Source of the DNA: an uncultured Eggerthellaceae bacterium
Lineage (GTDB): Bacteria; Actinomycetota; Coriobacteriia; Coriobacteriales; Eggerthellaceae
Assembly: GCA_947626195.1 (NCBI GenBank)
Contig: CANQRF010000002.1
Location: forward strand, 1-64,000
DNA length: 64,000 bases
Direction: 5' to 3'
Shown: positions 50,365 through 61,018 of the stretch, piece after piece
Numbering within the stretch: position 1 is the first letter of the stretch
How the letters are laid out: the number at the start of each line of letters is the position of its first letter
Translations under genes and position numbers: made by a program
The notes under the pieces: model-generated
What the model was told of the DNA's origin: nothing
What the model saw: only the letters and a program-made list of their open reading frames with translations
Database searches by the model: none

Positions 50365-50843
50365 AGCATATTCTCTCTGCACTCGTTGAGAACAAGCCTG
50401 GCGTCCTCTCGCGCGTGACGGGCCTCATCTCGCGGCGCGGCTTCAACATCGAGAGCCTCGCCGTCGGCCCGACCGAAGACGCCACCAAATCCCGTGTGAC
50501 CGCCATCGTCAATGCCGACGAGGTGGCCTACGAGCAGATCACGAAGCAGCTCCACAAGCTCATCAGCGTCTACAAGATCTCCGATCTCACGAACGACAAC
50601 GCGATCGAACGCGAGCTCGTGCTCTTCAAGGTGGCGGCCTCGCCCGAGCGCCGCGGCGAGGTGGTGGAGGTCTCCAACATCTTCCGCGCGAAGATCGTCG
50701 ATGTGGGGAAGAACTCGCTGACGATCGAGGCGACGGGGGACGAGGCGAAGCTCAAGGGCCTCGAGGATCTTTTCCGCGCCTACGGAATCAAGGAGATCGT
50801 CCGCACCGGCAAAATCGCGATGTCGCGCAATGCGAAGGAATGA
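50361..50843 (+). CDS. ilvN: Acetolactate synthase regulatory subunit
   Basis: A 160-residue small subunit with an N-terminal ACT domain (HILSALVENKPGVLSRVTGL, SRRGFNIESLAVGPTED) that binds valine for feedback control, and a C-terminal domain (ELVLFKVAASPERRGEVVEV, LFRAYGIKEIVRTGKIAMSR). GGAGGGGAGG precedes ATG at 50361, which overlaps the ilvB stop. Confidence 0.95.
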   Translation: MKHILSALVENKPGVLSRVTGLISRRGFNIESLAVGPTEDATKSRVTAIVNADEVAYEQITKQLHKLISVYKISDLTNDNAIERELVLFKVAASPERRGEVVEVSNIFRAKIVDVGKNSLTIEATGDEAKLKGLEDLFRAYGIKEIVRTGKIAMSRNAKE

Positions 50844-50867
50844 CCGGTCAAGGTTGATATACAATAA

Positions 50868-51896
<1,029 letters not shown>

Positions 51897-51933
51897 GATC
51901 CGTGTGTAGGCTCCATCGACGCACGAAAACGCA

Positions 51934-54057
51934 TTGCCTCAGCTGAGAGAGACGTTTAAGCACCAAGGAGCGCGACTGCTTGCATTCGCGCTCCTTGTCG
52001 TTGTGCTCGAGCTCACCCTTTTCAATCTTCCCTATTGGACAACAAGGTCGCTTACGCCCGAGATAGTCGCCGGCACGACGCATATGGTCGTGGGCGAGAA
52101 CGCCGGCGAGATCTCCTATGCGGACTCCTTCGGTGCGCCGGCGGTGGAGGAGGAGAGCGAAGGCGATGCGCTCGACGTCTTTTCCGACGCCACCGAAAGC
52201 GCCGAGCAGGCGTTTCGCAATGCGGTCCCGTCTTTCACCGTGACCTTCGATGAGCCGCGCGACGTCTCGACGCTCAGCATCCGAACGTCGGCGACGGCCA
52301 CCTTCGCCATTCGCCTGTTCGATGAGGGCAACCAGGTCGAGGGCGCGCCGTTTGAGTTCACCGTGACGCCGAACCCTGCGCAGGGCCACATCTTCCAGCT
52401 GCATGCCTATGGGAAGGTGCACGAGATCACCTTCGAGCTCATCGCCTCGGAGGCGTATTCGCGCAATCCCGAGATCCCGCCGGTGCTCACCGTCTATCAG
52501 GTGGATGTCGACACGCCGATACCCTTCACCTTCTGCTGGCTGCGCGTCGTGCTGTTGTTCTCGGTGCTTGCGTTCGTGAGCATCTTCAATCCGCGCTCTC
52601 GGCTCGCGTCGGTTCGCCTCGGCTCGCCTGGGGCCACCCGCGCGATCGTCATCGTGACCGGCGTCATGATCGCGATATTCCTCGTTGCTTGCTTTGTCCA
52701 GACGAACTACACGCGCACCTTCTCGTTTGGCTGGCAGGGCCTTTCCTATATCCACCCCGACCGAACGCAGGCGGAATATGCCGACCTCGCGCGGGCGCTC
52801 GCCCATGGGCAGGTGTCGCTTCTCTACGATCCGCCGACCGAGCTCGGCCATCTTTCCAACCCCTACGATTATGGGGCGCGCCTGAGCCAGCACCTGAGAT
52901 CGGTCTGGGATCTGGCCTACTATGAGGGGAAATACTACGTCTATTTCGGCGTTTTGCCGGCGCTAGTCTTCCATCTGCCGTTCTATCTGCTGACGGGAGC
53001 GGATTTCCCGACGCCTGTGGCCGCGATGATCATGATCGTCGTCTTCCTCATCGGAGTGAGCTTCTTCTTCTGCCGGCTGGTGAAGGAGTTCTTCCCACAG
53101 ACCTCGCTTCTCATGGTGATGCTTCTCATCGTCGCGCTCGACTTCTCCTCGCTTATCATCTACTGCTCGCGTCAGCCGATCCTCTACACGCTTCCCGTCA
53201 TCATGGCGCTTGCCTGCCTTGTCTGGGGGGCGGCATGCTATCTCGTTGCCTTGAGGCGCCCGCTCTTCATCATCGGTGGATCGGTGCTGCTCGCCTGCAT
53301 CGCCGCGGCGCGTCCGCAGATACTTGCCTTTTGCGTCCTTCTCGTCCCCCTCGGGTTCAAAGTCCTCAAACGGCAGCCCTCGAGAGGAAGGAAGATCGGC
53401 GTTCTTGTGGGGGCGCTTGCGCTTTTTGCCGTCGCATTCGCGCTGCTCGGCTGGTATAACGCCGCGCGTTTTGGCTCGCCCTTCGATTTCGGCTCCGCCT
53501 ATAACCTGACCGGCAACGACATGACGCACCGTCCGTTTTCCCTTGAGGCGGCGGCGCTCTATCTCTTCTACTATTTCCTCCAACCGCCCGCCATCGATCT
53601 CACCTTCCCCTATGTCCATGCGACGCCCTTCGACGTGTCGTGGGCGGGATGGCTCGTGCGTGAGGACATGTTCGGCGGCCTCCTCATGATTTGCCCGCTC
53701 GTGCTCTTTGCCATAAGCCTCATCTGGTCTGACGCCCGAAAGCTCAAGCTCTTCTCCCTCGTTGCGATGCTCTTCGTCGTCATCGTCGCGCTCTTCGACG
53801 GCATAGCCGCCGGCTTGTTGGCGCGCTATCAGATGGACTTCGGCTTCGTGGCGGCCCTCGTCGGAGCCGTCGCGGTGCTCTACTGGGATAAGCGCGGCGC
53901 GGGCCTCAGCGATTCTGGCGCCCTTGAACGGCCGCTCGTCCGCTTGGTGAAAGCATGTGTGCTCATCACCACCCTCGTGTGCTTGGGAATCATCTTCACG
54001 CCCTACAACTCGGGCGTTTGGAACCTCGATTACCTCGTCGCCACCATGTCGCTCTGA
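51934..54057 (+). CDS. Polytopic membrane protein, possibly GT-C glycosyltransferase-like
   Basis: A 707-residue membrane protein. TTG at 51934 opens the frame with no good ribosome site, so the start is uncertain. A first span (LLAFALLVVVLELTLFNLPY) is followed by an exported 130-residue beta-rich domain (SFTVTFDEPRDVSTLSIRTS), then about ten more spans. An external loop SYIHPDRTQAEYADLARALAHGQ with PYDYGARL resembles the acidic loop of dolichyl-phosphate-type mannosyltransferases and related GT-C enzymes, but no diagnostic motif settles it. It might add sugars to cell-surface polymers. Confidence 0.6.
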   Translation: MPQLRETFKHQGARLLAFALLVVVLELTLFNLPYWTTRSLTPEIVAGTTHMVVGENAGEISYADSFGAPAVEEESEGDALDVFSDATESAEQAFRNAVPSFTVTFDEPRDVSTLSIRTSATATFAIRLFDEGNQVEGAPFEFTVTPNPAQGHIFQLHAYGKVHEITFELIASEAYSRNPEIPPVLTVYQVDVDTPIPFTFCWLRVVLLFSVLAFVSIFNPRSRLASVRLGSPGATRAIVIVTGVMIAIFLVACFVQTNYTRTFSFGWQGLSYIHPDRTQAEYADLARALAHGQVSLLYDPPTELGHLSNPYDYGARLSQHLRSVWDLAYYEGKYYVYFGVLPALVFHLPFYLLTGADFPTPVAAMIMIVVFLIGVSFFFCRLVKEFFPQTSLLMVMLLIVALDFSSLIIYCSRQPILYTLPVIMALACLVWGAACYLVALRRPLFIIGGSVLLACIAAARPQILAFCVLLVPLGFKVLKRQPSRGRKIGVLVGALALFAVAFALLGWYNAARFGSPFDFGSAYNLTGNDMTHRPFSLEAAALYLFYYFLQPPAIDLTFPYVHATPFDVSWAGWLVREDMFGGLLMICPLVLFAISLIWSDARKLKLFSLVAMLFVVIVALFDGIAAGLLARYQMDFGFVAALVGAVAVLYWDKRGAGLSDSGALERPLVRLVKACVLITTLVCLGIIFTPYNSGVWNLDYLVATMSL

Positions 54058-54148
54058 TCATGGCGGGCGGCTCGCCGCGCAAGAGCCAGGCCATGTCGGA
54101 CGAACTTCTTGGGGAAACTTCTCCGTCGGTTTGCTACCGCACGAAAGT

Positions 54149-54178
54149 TTGCTTTCTCGCCTTGCGTGCATCTATGGT
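54149..54178 (+). promoter_or_regulatory. Possible promoter of serC
   Basis: TTGCTT at 54149-54154, an 18-base spacer and TATGGT at 54173-54178, 37 bases before serC. Modest match. Confidence 0.35.
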
Positions 54179-54215
54179 AAAAGGGAGACGACGTGAATGA
54201 CGAAGAGGAGTTCCC

Positions 54216-55298
54216 ATGAAACGTGTGTTTAACTTTTCTGCTGGTCCGGCCATGCTTCCCGAGGAGGTCTTGCGCGAAGCGCAGGCCGATATGCTCGACT
54301 ATAAGGGCAGCGGGATGTCGGTAATGGAGATGAGCCATCGTTCCGCCGAGTTCAAGGAGATCATCGAAACGGCAGAGCAGGATCTCCGTGACCTTCTCTC
54401 CATCCCCGAGAACTATCAGGTTCTCTTCCTCCAAGGCGGAGCGACGCAGCAGTTCGCGGCCATTCCGATGAATCTCATGCGCAAGAAGAAGGCGGACTAC
54501 ATCGTCAGCGGCTCATGGTCGAAGAAGGCGTTCAAGGAAGCGAAGCTCTATGGCGAGGCGAACTGCGTCGCGAGCTCGGAGGACGGCAACTTCTCCTATA
54601 TTCCCGACGTGGATGCGCTCACCTTCAACGAAGATGCCGACTATGTCTACATCTGCCAGAATGAGACCATCTACGGCACGACCTACCATAAGCTCCCCGA
54701 AACGGGAGACGTGCCCCTCGTCGCCGACGTCTCGTCGATGTTCCTCTCGGAGCCGATGGACGTTTCGCGCTATGGGCTCATCTTCGGCGGCGTTCAGAAG
54801 AACATCGGTCCGGCGGGCGTGGTGATCGTTATCGTCCGCGACGACCTCGTCCATGATGATCCCCTGCCTTTCACGCCGACGATCATGCGCTATGCGACGC
54901 AGGTGGAGGCGAAGAGCCTTTCGAACACTCCGCCCTGCTACGGCATCTACATCTGCGGGCTCGTGTTCAAATGGCTGAAGGGCATCGGCGGACTCGCCGC
55001 GATGCAGAAGCGCAATATCGAAAAGGCGAATCTGCTCTACGATTTCCTCGACCAATCGGAGCTTTTCCGCGCGACGGCGCGCAAGGAGGACCGATCGCTC
55101 ATGAACGTGCCGTTTGTCACGGGAAGCGACGAGCTCGACGCCCTCTTCGTGAAAGAGGCGAAGGGCCATGACATCGTTTCGATCAAAGGCCATCGCAGCG
55201 TTGGCGGTATGCGTGCCTCAATTTACAACGCGATGCCACGCGAGGGCGTTGAGGCCCTTGTGGCTTTTATGGAGGAGTTTGAGAAGGCGCATCGCTAG
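54216..55298 (+). CDS. serC: Phosphoserine aminotransferase
   Basis: A 360-residue PLP enzyme of serine synthesis (also usable in pyridoxal synthesis). FNFSAGPAMLPEEVL at the start, LFLQGGATQQFAAIPMNL, the PLP lysine in FGGVQKNIGPAGVVIV, TPPCYGIYICGLVFKWLK and the C-terminal GHRSVGGMRASIYNAMP are all characteristic. GAGGAG precedes ATG. No serA or serB is nearby. Confidence 0.95.
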   Translation: MKRVFNFSAGPAMLPEEVLREAQADMLDYKGSGMSVMEMSHRSAEFKEIIETAEQDLRDLLSIPENYQVLFLQGGATQQFAAIPMNLMRKKKADYIVSGSWSKKAFKEAKLYGEANCVASSEDGNFSYIPDVDALTFNEDADYVYICQNETIYGTTYHKLPETGDVPLVADVSSMFLSEPMDVSRYGLIFGGVQKNIGPAGVVIVIVRDDLVHDDPLPFTPTIMRYATQVEAKSLSNTPPCYGIYICGLVFKWLKGIGGLAAMQKRNIEKANLLYDFLDQSELFRATARKEDRSLMNVPFVTGSDELDALFVKEAKGHDIVSIKGHRSVGGMRASIYNAMPREGVEALVAFMEEFEKAHR

Positions 55299-55344
55299 GC
55301 GTATCCAATGCCGCATGGCTCTAGCAAAGGGCCGATCTTTGTGG

Positions 55345-55425
55345 CATAATACCTACGTTCGGCGCGAGAGCGCCGCCAATACTTTCCGATTATGAAGAAA
55401 GTGGGCTTGCCCCGCTTTCTTTTTT
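55345..55425 (+). promoter_or_regulatory. rimP-nusA leader: -10 box, GNRA hairpin and terminator-like stem
   Basis: CATAAT at 55345-55350 (preceded by TGTGG) is a plausible -10 with a poor -35. Then come GGCGC-GAGA-GCGCC (55361-55374), a hairpin with a GNRA-type tetraloop, and a stem AAGAAAG..GGGC / GCCC..CTTTCTT (55395-55421) followed by a T-run. The last is a good intrinsic terminator placed between the promoter and rimP; it may end serC transcripts, attenuate the nusA operon, or both. Confidence 0.5.
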
Positions 55426-55460
55426 GTAAGGACGCAAACGAGATTTGCAAAGGAGGGCTT

Positions 55461-55931
55461 TTGCTCACGGCGACGGAAACAAAGATCCTTCGCGCCTTGG
55501 AGGAGGCCGCGCCCGATCAGGAGGTGGAGGTCGTGCTTGTCGAGATCGTCGGCTCAAGGCGCAACCCCACCATACGTGTCTACCTTGACACGGAGGGCGG
55601 TGTGAGCTTCGATGAGCTGACGCGCGCGCAGACATGGATCAACGAGGTGATGGAGCGCATCGATCCGTTTCCGGGCGCCTACATGCTCGAGGTGTCGTCC
55701 CCCGGCATCGACCGGCCGCTCCGCACGCCCGAGCACTTCTCGCGCTTTGCGGGAAAGACCGCGCAGATCGCGATGGTCGAGCCGATCGGGGGACGGGCGC
55801 GCTTCACCGGCACGATCGTTTCCGCCGACGATGAGCGAGTTGTGCTGGCCGTCGACGGCGAGGACATGGAGCTGCCCTATAGCGATATGAAAAAGGCCCA
55901 TTTAAAGGGAGAGATAGACTTTAACTCTTAG
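55461..55931 (+). CDS. rimP: Ribosome maturation factor RimP
   Basis: A 156-residue protein needed for 30S subunit maturation. TTG at 55461 directly after AAAGGAGGG is preferred; the ATG at 55392 would read through the terminator-like stem. Family core: VEVVLVEIVGSRRNPTIRVY, LDTEGGVSFDELTRAQTWI, YMLEVSSPGIDRPLRTPEHF and VVLAVDGEDMELPYSDMKKA. It leads the nusA-infB cluster, its standard position. Confidence 0.92.
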   Translation: MLTATETKILRALEEAAPDQEVEVVLVEIVGSRRNPTIRVYLDTEGGVSFDELTRAQTWINEVMERIDPFPGAYMLEVSSPGIDRPLRTPEHFSRFAGKTAQIAMVEPIGGRARFTGTIVSADDERVVLAVDGEDMELPYSDMKKAHLKGEIDFNS

Positions 55932-55954
55932 GACGAGAAAGGAAGCAGGGAGTC

Positions 55955-57175
55955 GTGGCGACATCAGAGTTGATAGAGGCATTGCAGACGCTTGCCCATG
56001 AGCGCAAGATCGATGAGTTCTATTTGATTGAGCGGCTTGAGGCATCGCTGGCAAAGAGCTACCAGCAAATTCTCCATCTCGAATACGATGCACGAGTGAC
56101 GATCGATCGCCAATCGGGGCATATCTATGTCTATGAGCTCGTTCCGGAAGGAGAGCCCGATCCCGAGACGGGGGAGTACGCTTCCTTCACCGAGCGCGAT
56201 GTCACACCGGAGGATACGAGCCGCATCGCGGCCCAAAACGCGAAGAGCGTGATCGCCTCCCTCGTACGGGAAGCGGGAAGGCAGTCCATCTATGAGGAGT
56301 TCTCCGATCGCGTGGGAGATCTCGTGACGGGCACCGTCTTGCAGGGCACGCCGGAATTCACGATCATCAAGATCCGCGATGGCGTGGAAGCGGAGCTGCC
56401 GCACTACGACCTGAAGCGCAACCCGAATGAGAGCAACGAGCGCCCCGCCAACGAGCACTACCATCACAACCAACGGTTGAAGGTGCTCATCATCGACGTC
56501 CGCGCTCCGGGAAACGATGTTGCGCGCGTGAGGGGAGAGCAGGCGCGCCCTGCCATCGTCGTCTCGCGCACCCATCCCGACTTGATCCGCCGCCTCTTCG
56601 AAATCGAAGTTCCCGAGATCTACGACGGCACCGTTGAGATCAAATCGATCGCCCGCGAGCCCGGCGCACGCTCGAAGGTCGCGGTGTTCTCGCGTGAGCC
56701 GAATCTCGATCCGGTCGGAGCATGCGTGGGGCCGAAGGGCAGCCGTGTCCGCATGGTCGTCGAAGAGCTGCGAAACGAGCGCGTCGACGTAATCCAATAC
56801 AGCGACGATCCGGCGGTCTATGTGGCGAACGCCCTTTCTCCGGCGAAGGTGACCCACGTGAGCATCGATCAGTCGAACAACTACGCGACGGTCATCGTCC
56901 CCGATGGCCAGCTGTCGCTCGCCATCGGCAAAGAGGGGCAAAACGCCCGTCTGGCTGCCCGTCTGACCGGTTGGCACATCGACATCAAGAGCGCGAGCTT
57001 CGCAGGCGGCTCCTATGACGATGAAAATGTCCTCATCGACGAGGATGAGCCCGAGGAAGCCGATGCGCTCTGCGCCTATGTCGGCGAAGACGGCGTGCGC
57101 TGCCGCAACCATGCGCGCGAGCACAGCCGCTATTGCGGCGTCCACGCCGCCATGGAGGACGAAGCGGGCCGCTAA
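55955..57175 (+). CDS. nusA: Transcription factor NusA with Cys/His C-terminal extension
   Basis: A 406-residue RNA polymerase-associated factor. GTG at 55955 follows GGGAG. N-terminal polymerase-binding domain ([20 protein letters not shown]), S1 domain ([20 protein letters not shown]), KH1 and KH2 ([39 protein letters not shown]). After an acidic linker the protein ends with C373, C383, C394 and H397 ([20 protein letters not shown], then YCGVH), a C-x9-C-x10-C-x2-H pattern that looks like a small metal-binding module not present in standard NusA. It overlaps ylxR by one base. Confidence 0.94.
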   Translation: MATSELIEALQTLAHERKIDEFYLIERLEASLAKSYQQILHLEYDARVTIDRQSGHIYVYELVPEGEPDPETGEYASFTERDVTPEDTSRIAAQNAKSVIASLVREAGRQSIYEEFSDRVGDLVTGTVLQGTPEFTIIKIRDGVEAELPHYDLKRNPNESNERPANEHYHHNQRLKVLIIDVRAPGNDVARVRGEQARPAIVVSRTHPDLIRRLFEIEVPEIYDGTVEIKSIAREPGARSKVAVFSREPNLDPVGACVGPKGSRVRMVVEELRNERVDVIQYSDDPAVYVANALSPAKVTHVSIDQSNNYATVIVPDGQLSLAIGKEGQNARLAARLTGWHIDIKSASFAGGSYDDENVLIDEDEPEEADALCAYVGEDGVRCRNHAREHSRYCGVHAAMEDEAGR

Positions 57176-57456
57176 TGGAAAATCGCGCTCCGCATAAGCA
57201 TGTGCGCAGCTGCGTTGGCTGCGGAAAGAAGGCCCGGAAGACCGAGCTTTTCCGCATCGTGCGCTCTGAGGAGGGGGTCCTTTTCGACCCGACGGGGCGC
57301 AGGGCCGGTCGCGGCGCCTATGTCTGCAGCCTCGCCTGTTTGGAGAAGGCGCAAAAGGACAAGAAGCTCGAACGGGCCTTACGTGGAGCGGTTACTCAGG
57401 ATGAAGTTGGTATTCTCGGTAGCGAGATCGCACGTGCGGTCTCGATGGCGGAATAG
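57175..57456 (+). CDS. ylxR: YlxR/RnpM family RNA-binding protein
   Basis: A 93-residue protein starting on the last base of the nusA stop (TAATG). The YlxR core is visible: RSCVGCGKKARKTELFRIVR and FDPTGRRAGRGAYVCSLACL. Family members sit between nusA and infB and bind RNA, with an RNase P modulating role described in Firmicutes. Confidence 0.9.
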   Translation: MENRAPHKHVRSCVGCGKKARKTELFRIVRSEEGVLFDPTGRRAGRGAYVCSLACLEKAQKDKKLERALRGAVTQDEVGILGSEIARAVSMAE

Positions 57457-57470
57457 AGTGGGAGATTTCT

Positions 57471-60400
57471 ATGGCAAGTATGCGTGTCTTTGAGTTGGCG
57501 AAGGAGTTCGACATGTCGAGCAAAGAGCTGCTCGATCGGCTCCATGAGATGAAGATACCGGCGAAATCGCACGCAAGCGTCCTTGCTGACGCCTATGTCG
57601 ACAAGATTCGCAAAAACCTCGAGCCCGAGATCAAGCAACGGGCCGGGCAGCTCGCTGCCGAGGAGGCCGCCGAGCTCGAGAAAGAGCAGGCCGAAGAGGC
57701 GAAGCGGAAGGCCGACGAAGAGGCAGCCCGACGCGCTGCGGTCGAACATGAGCTCGCGGAACGTGAGGCCGCGCGTGCCGCGCGCACGGGCGCCCCCGAG
57801 GCACCGGCCGAGCAAGAGGCGAGCAAGGAGAAGGCAGAGCCCGAACCGAAGCGCCGCATTGCGCCGAAGATGTCTTCGGGCTTTGAAGCGCTGGCCTCCC
57901 AGATAGAGAGTGAGAAGGAGCGCGTTGCCAAGGCCGCCGCGGAAGCCGCCGCTTTGAAGCGCGCCCGCGAAATCGCCAAGCAGGTTGCGAAGAAGCAGGC
58001 GGTCGAGGAGGCCCTCAGGCAGCGCAGCAACCGAAAGGGCAACGCGTCAAAGTCCTCAGATGCCACGGCAGCAGCAGGAAAGACCGCGCGCACCGTTCCG
58101 GCTCCGAGTCGCAAATCGTCATTCGACACGCTTCTTTCGCAGATAGAGAGCGAGCAGCAGCGCATCGCCTCCGAGAAGGCCGCACCGAAGCCGGCGCCGA
58201 AGCGTGCCGCGCAAGGCGAGGGGAAGCGCGCGCCGCAGGCTGACGGAGCAAAACGGCAGGCAGAGGCGCGGGCCGGTCGGGAGAACGAAGCGGATGCGAA
58301 GGCCGCGCGCCAAGGCGGGAAAGCGAAGCGCCCCCAACCGAGCGCCGATCAGGCGGGCGGAGAGCCGCAGGCGAAGGCCGCTCCGGCTCAACGCGTCGCG
58401 GCAGGCGCGCCAGAGCTCTCTGCGGGCCCGAAAGGCGGTTCGCGTGGTTCGCGCCGTCATGGCGAGAACGTGAACGAGGATGCGGAAGGCCGTCGTGGCC
58501 AACGGGGCGGTGCCGGAAAACGAGGGCGCCGTTCGTCGGGCGGACGCGATGGCGGATACGATGAGCGAAACGAAGATCGCTACGCACAGATGGCGGTGCA
58601 GGCAGAGAAGCTGCAGCGCGATCGCGTTTTGGCGGAGGCCCGAGCGGCGGTGGCCGCGGCTGCGCCGCAAGAAGGCGAGGGAAGGCGAAAGAAGCGTAAG
58701 GAGAGGCGAGAGGCCGCGGCGCGCGAGCGGGCCGAGCTGATCGCCATCGAGCGAGGGCTCGATCCGTCGCTTGTGCTCGATGATTCGGTTGTGGAGATCC
58801 CCCAGGGCGCCACGGTGGCGAAATTCGCGGAGGATCTCAACGTCGCTCCCAACGACGTTATCAAACGCCTCTTCCTCCTCGGCCAGCAGCTGACGCTCAC
58901 GCAATCGATGAGCGACGAGCTGATCACGCTCATCGCCGAGGACATGGGGCGGCGCGTGCGCGTCGTCTCCCCCGAGGAAGAATACGCCGTCGTCTACAAC
59001 GACACCGAGGAAGACTTGAAGCCCCGCCCGCCGGTCGTGACGGTCATGGGCCATGTCGACCACGGCAAGACCTCGCTTCTCGACGCCATTCGCCATACGG
59101 GCGTCGTCGCGAGCGAGGCCGGCGGCATCACGCAGCACATCGGCGCCTCGGTCGTCAATATCGACGGCAGGCAGATCACGTTCATCGATACGCCCGGCCA
59201 TGAGGCATTCACCGCGATGCGTGCCCGTGGCGCCCAGGTGACCGACGTCATCGTGCTGGTCGTCGCGGCTGACGACGGCGTCATGCCGCAGACCATCGAG
59301 GCGATCAACCATGCGAAGGCGGCGGGAGTGCCGATCGTGGTCGCCGTGAACAAAATCGACAAAGACGGCGCCGACCCTTCGCGCGTCCGCCAAGAGCTCA
59401 CGGAATACGAGGTCATTCCCGAGGAGTGGGGCGGATCGAACATGTTCGTCGACGTGTCGGCGAAAAGGGGCCTTCACATCGACGATTTGCTCGAGACCAT
59501 CCTTCTTCAGGCCGATGTGCTCGAGCTGAAGGCCAATCCCGATGCCTATGCGACGGGATTCGTCATCGAGGCGAATCTCGATAAGGGGCGCGGTCCGGTT
59601 GCGACCGTGCTCGTGCAGCGCGGGACGCTCCACCCGGGCGACTATGTGGTGGCCGGCACGGCCTATGGGCGCGTGAGGGCGCTCATCGATCCGCGGGGCG
59701 AGCATGTGGAAGCGGCGCTTCCCGCCGATCCGGTGGAAATCCTCGGATTGAACTCCGTGCCGACCGCCGGCGACGAGTTTCGCGTATTCGCCGACGAGCG
59801 CGACGCGCGCAAGCTGGCCGAAGAGCGCGCGCTGCGTGCACGTCTCGCCGAGCAGAAGAGCCGTGCCCATATGAGCCTCTCCGACCTCTTCAGCCGAATC
59901 GAGGAAGGCAAGCAGACCGACTTGAACCTCATCGTGAAGGCCGACGTGCAGGGCTCGATCGAAGCGCTGCGCGATGCCTTCGAGAAGATGGATCAATCGG
60001 AGGTGCGCATCAACATCGTGCACTCGGCCGTCGGCGGCATCACCGAGACCGACGTCACGCTCGCTGCCGCGTCCGACGCCATCATCATCGGCTTCAACGT
60101 GCGCCCGACCGGCAAGAGCCGTCAGCAAGCGGAGAAGGAGCGCGTCGACATCAGGCTCTATCGCGTCATCTACCAGGCGATCGAGGACATCAACGCGGCC
60201 CGCGTCGGCCTGCTTTCCCCTGACATCGTGGAAGAGGACACGGGCATGGCCGAGGTGCGTGAGACCTTCAAGGTGCCTCGCGTCGGAACGATCGCCGGCT
60301 GCTACGTCGAAGAGGGAACGATCAGCCGCGATGACAAGGTGCGCATCGTCCGCGACGGCACGGTCGTCTTCGAGGGAGAGATCGCGAGCCTCAGACGTTT

Positions 60401-60527
60401 CAAAGAGGACGTGAAGAGCGTCCGCTTCGGCTACGAATGCGGCATCGGCATCGAAGGCTACCAAGACATCAAGGTGGGCGACGTCATCGAGAGCTACCAG
60501 GTGCGCGAGGTCGAGCGAACCGAATAG
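57471..60527 (+). CDS. infB: Translation initiation factor IF-2
   Basis: A 1018-residue GTPase that brings initiator tRNA to the ribosome. An IF2N domain ([20 protein letters not shown]) is followed by about 400 low-complexity Ala/Lys/Arg/Glu residues, a second IF2N-like region ([20 protein letters not shown]) and the G domain: GHVDHGKT at 527-534, [18 protein letters not shown] and SAKRG. C-terminal beta barrels contain [20 protein letters not shown]. The biased linker produces long spurious frames on the other strand. Confidence 0.96.
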   Translation: MASMRVFELAKEFDMSSKELLDRLHEMKIPAKSHASVLADAYVDKIRKNLEPEIKQRAGQLAAEEAAELEKEQAEEAKRKADEEAARRAAVEHELAEREAARAARTGAPEAPAEQEASKEKAEPEPKRRIAPKMSSGFEALASQIESEKERVAKAAAEAAALKRAREIAKQVAKKQAVEEALRQRSNRKGNASKSSDATAAAGKTARTVPAPSRKSSFDTLLSQIESEQQRIASEKAAPKPAPKRAAQGEGKRAPQADGAKRQAEARAGRENEADAKAARQGGKAKRPQPSADQAGGEPQAKAAPAQRVAAGAPELSAGPKGGSRGSRRHGENVNEDAEGRRGQRGGAGKRGRRSSGGRDGGYDERNEDRYAQMAVQAEKLQRDRVLAEARAAVAAAAPQEGEGRRKKRKERREAAARERAELIAIERGLDPSLVLDDSVVEIPQGATVAKFAEDLNVAPNDVIKRLFLLGQQLTLTQSMSDELITLIAEDMGRRVRVVSPEEEYAVVYNDTEEDLKPRPPVVTVMGHVDHGKTSLLDAIRHTGVVASEAGGITQHIGASVVNIDGRQITFIDTPGHEAFTAMRARGAQVTDVIVLVVAADDGVMPQTIEAINHAKAAGVPIVVAVNKIDKDGADPSRVRQELTEYEVIPEEWGGSNMFVDVSAKRGLHIDDLLETILLQADVLELKANPDAYATGFVIEANLDKGRGPVATVLVQRGTLHPGDYVVAGTAYGRVRALIDPRGEHVEAALPADPVEILGLNSVPTAGDEFRVFADERDARKLAEERALRARLAEQKSRAHMSLSDLFSRIEEGKQTDLNLIVKADVQGSIEALRDAFEKMDQSEVRINIVHSAVGGITETDVTLAAASDAIIIGFNVRPTGKSRQQAEKERVDIRLYRVIYQAIEDINAARVGLLSPDIVEEDTGMAEVRETFKVPRVGTIAGCYVEEGTISRDDKVRIVRDGTVVFEGEIASLRRFKEDVKSVRFGYECGIGIEGYQDIKVGDVIESYQVREVERTE

Positions 60528-60559
60528 GGTTCCTCGAGGTTCTGAAACGAGGCCAGGCC

Positions 60560-61018
60560 GTGAAACAGACTTCCACGAGCAGACGGTTCAACGCGCAGGC
60601 GCAGGCGGCGCTTGCGCGCATCGTCCTCTTCGAGATCGCCGATCCGCGCTTGCGGCTCGTGACGATCATCAATTGCGAGGTGAGCGTCGATCGGAGCATC
60701 TGCAACGTGTATTACACCTGCGAACCCTCTCGCTATGAGGAGGTGGCAAGTGCGTTCGACGGCGCGAAAGGCCGTATCCGGCACCTCCTTTCGCAGGAGC
60801 TCGGCTGGAAAGTGACCCCCGAGCTGCGCTTCCATCGCGATCCGAGCGTCGATACCGCGCAGGCCATCGCCAAGGCGCTCCAGCGCGAAGAGGGCAGAAT
60901 GGCTCGCTCGGATGACGACGGGGCGAATGGCGACGAGGCGGCGAAATCGGGCGTTGGCCAAGCGGTGCCCGCGAAGGGTGCGGCGTCGAGCGGAGGTGAG
61001 GATTCCCGTGATCGATAG
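60560..61018 (+). CDS. rbfA: Ribosome-binding factor A
   Basis: A 152-residue 30S maturation factor. GTG at 60560 gives KQTSTSRRFNAQAQAALARI, the expected N-terminus; upstream frame continues into infB and is ignored. FEIADPRLRLVTIINCEVSV and IRHLLSQELGWKVTPELRFHRD are typical RbfA. The last 35 residues are a polar, disordered extension (DDDGANGDEAAKSGVGQ). It overlaps the next start by 11 bases. Confidence 0.92.
   Translation: MKQTSTSRRFNAQAQAALARIVLFEIADPRLRLVTIINCEVSVDRSICNVYYTCEPSRYEEVASAFDGAKGRIRHLLSQELGWKVTPELRFHRDPSVDTAQAIAKALQREEGRMARSDDDGANGDEAAKSGVGQAVPAKGAASSGGEDSRDR

Noticed and set aside
58119-60464. 781-codon minus-strand open frame opposite infB
   Set aside because: It lies opposite a clear IF-2 gene whose GC-rich third positions and low-complexity linker suppress stops on the other strand. 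No ribosome site, no family resemblance.
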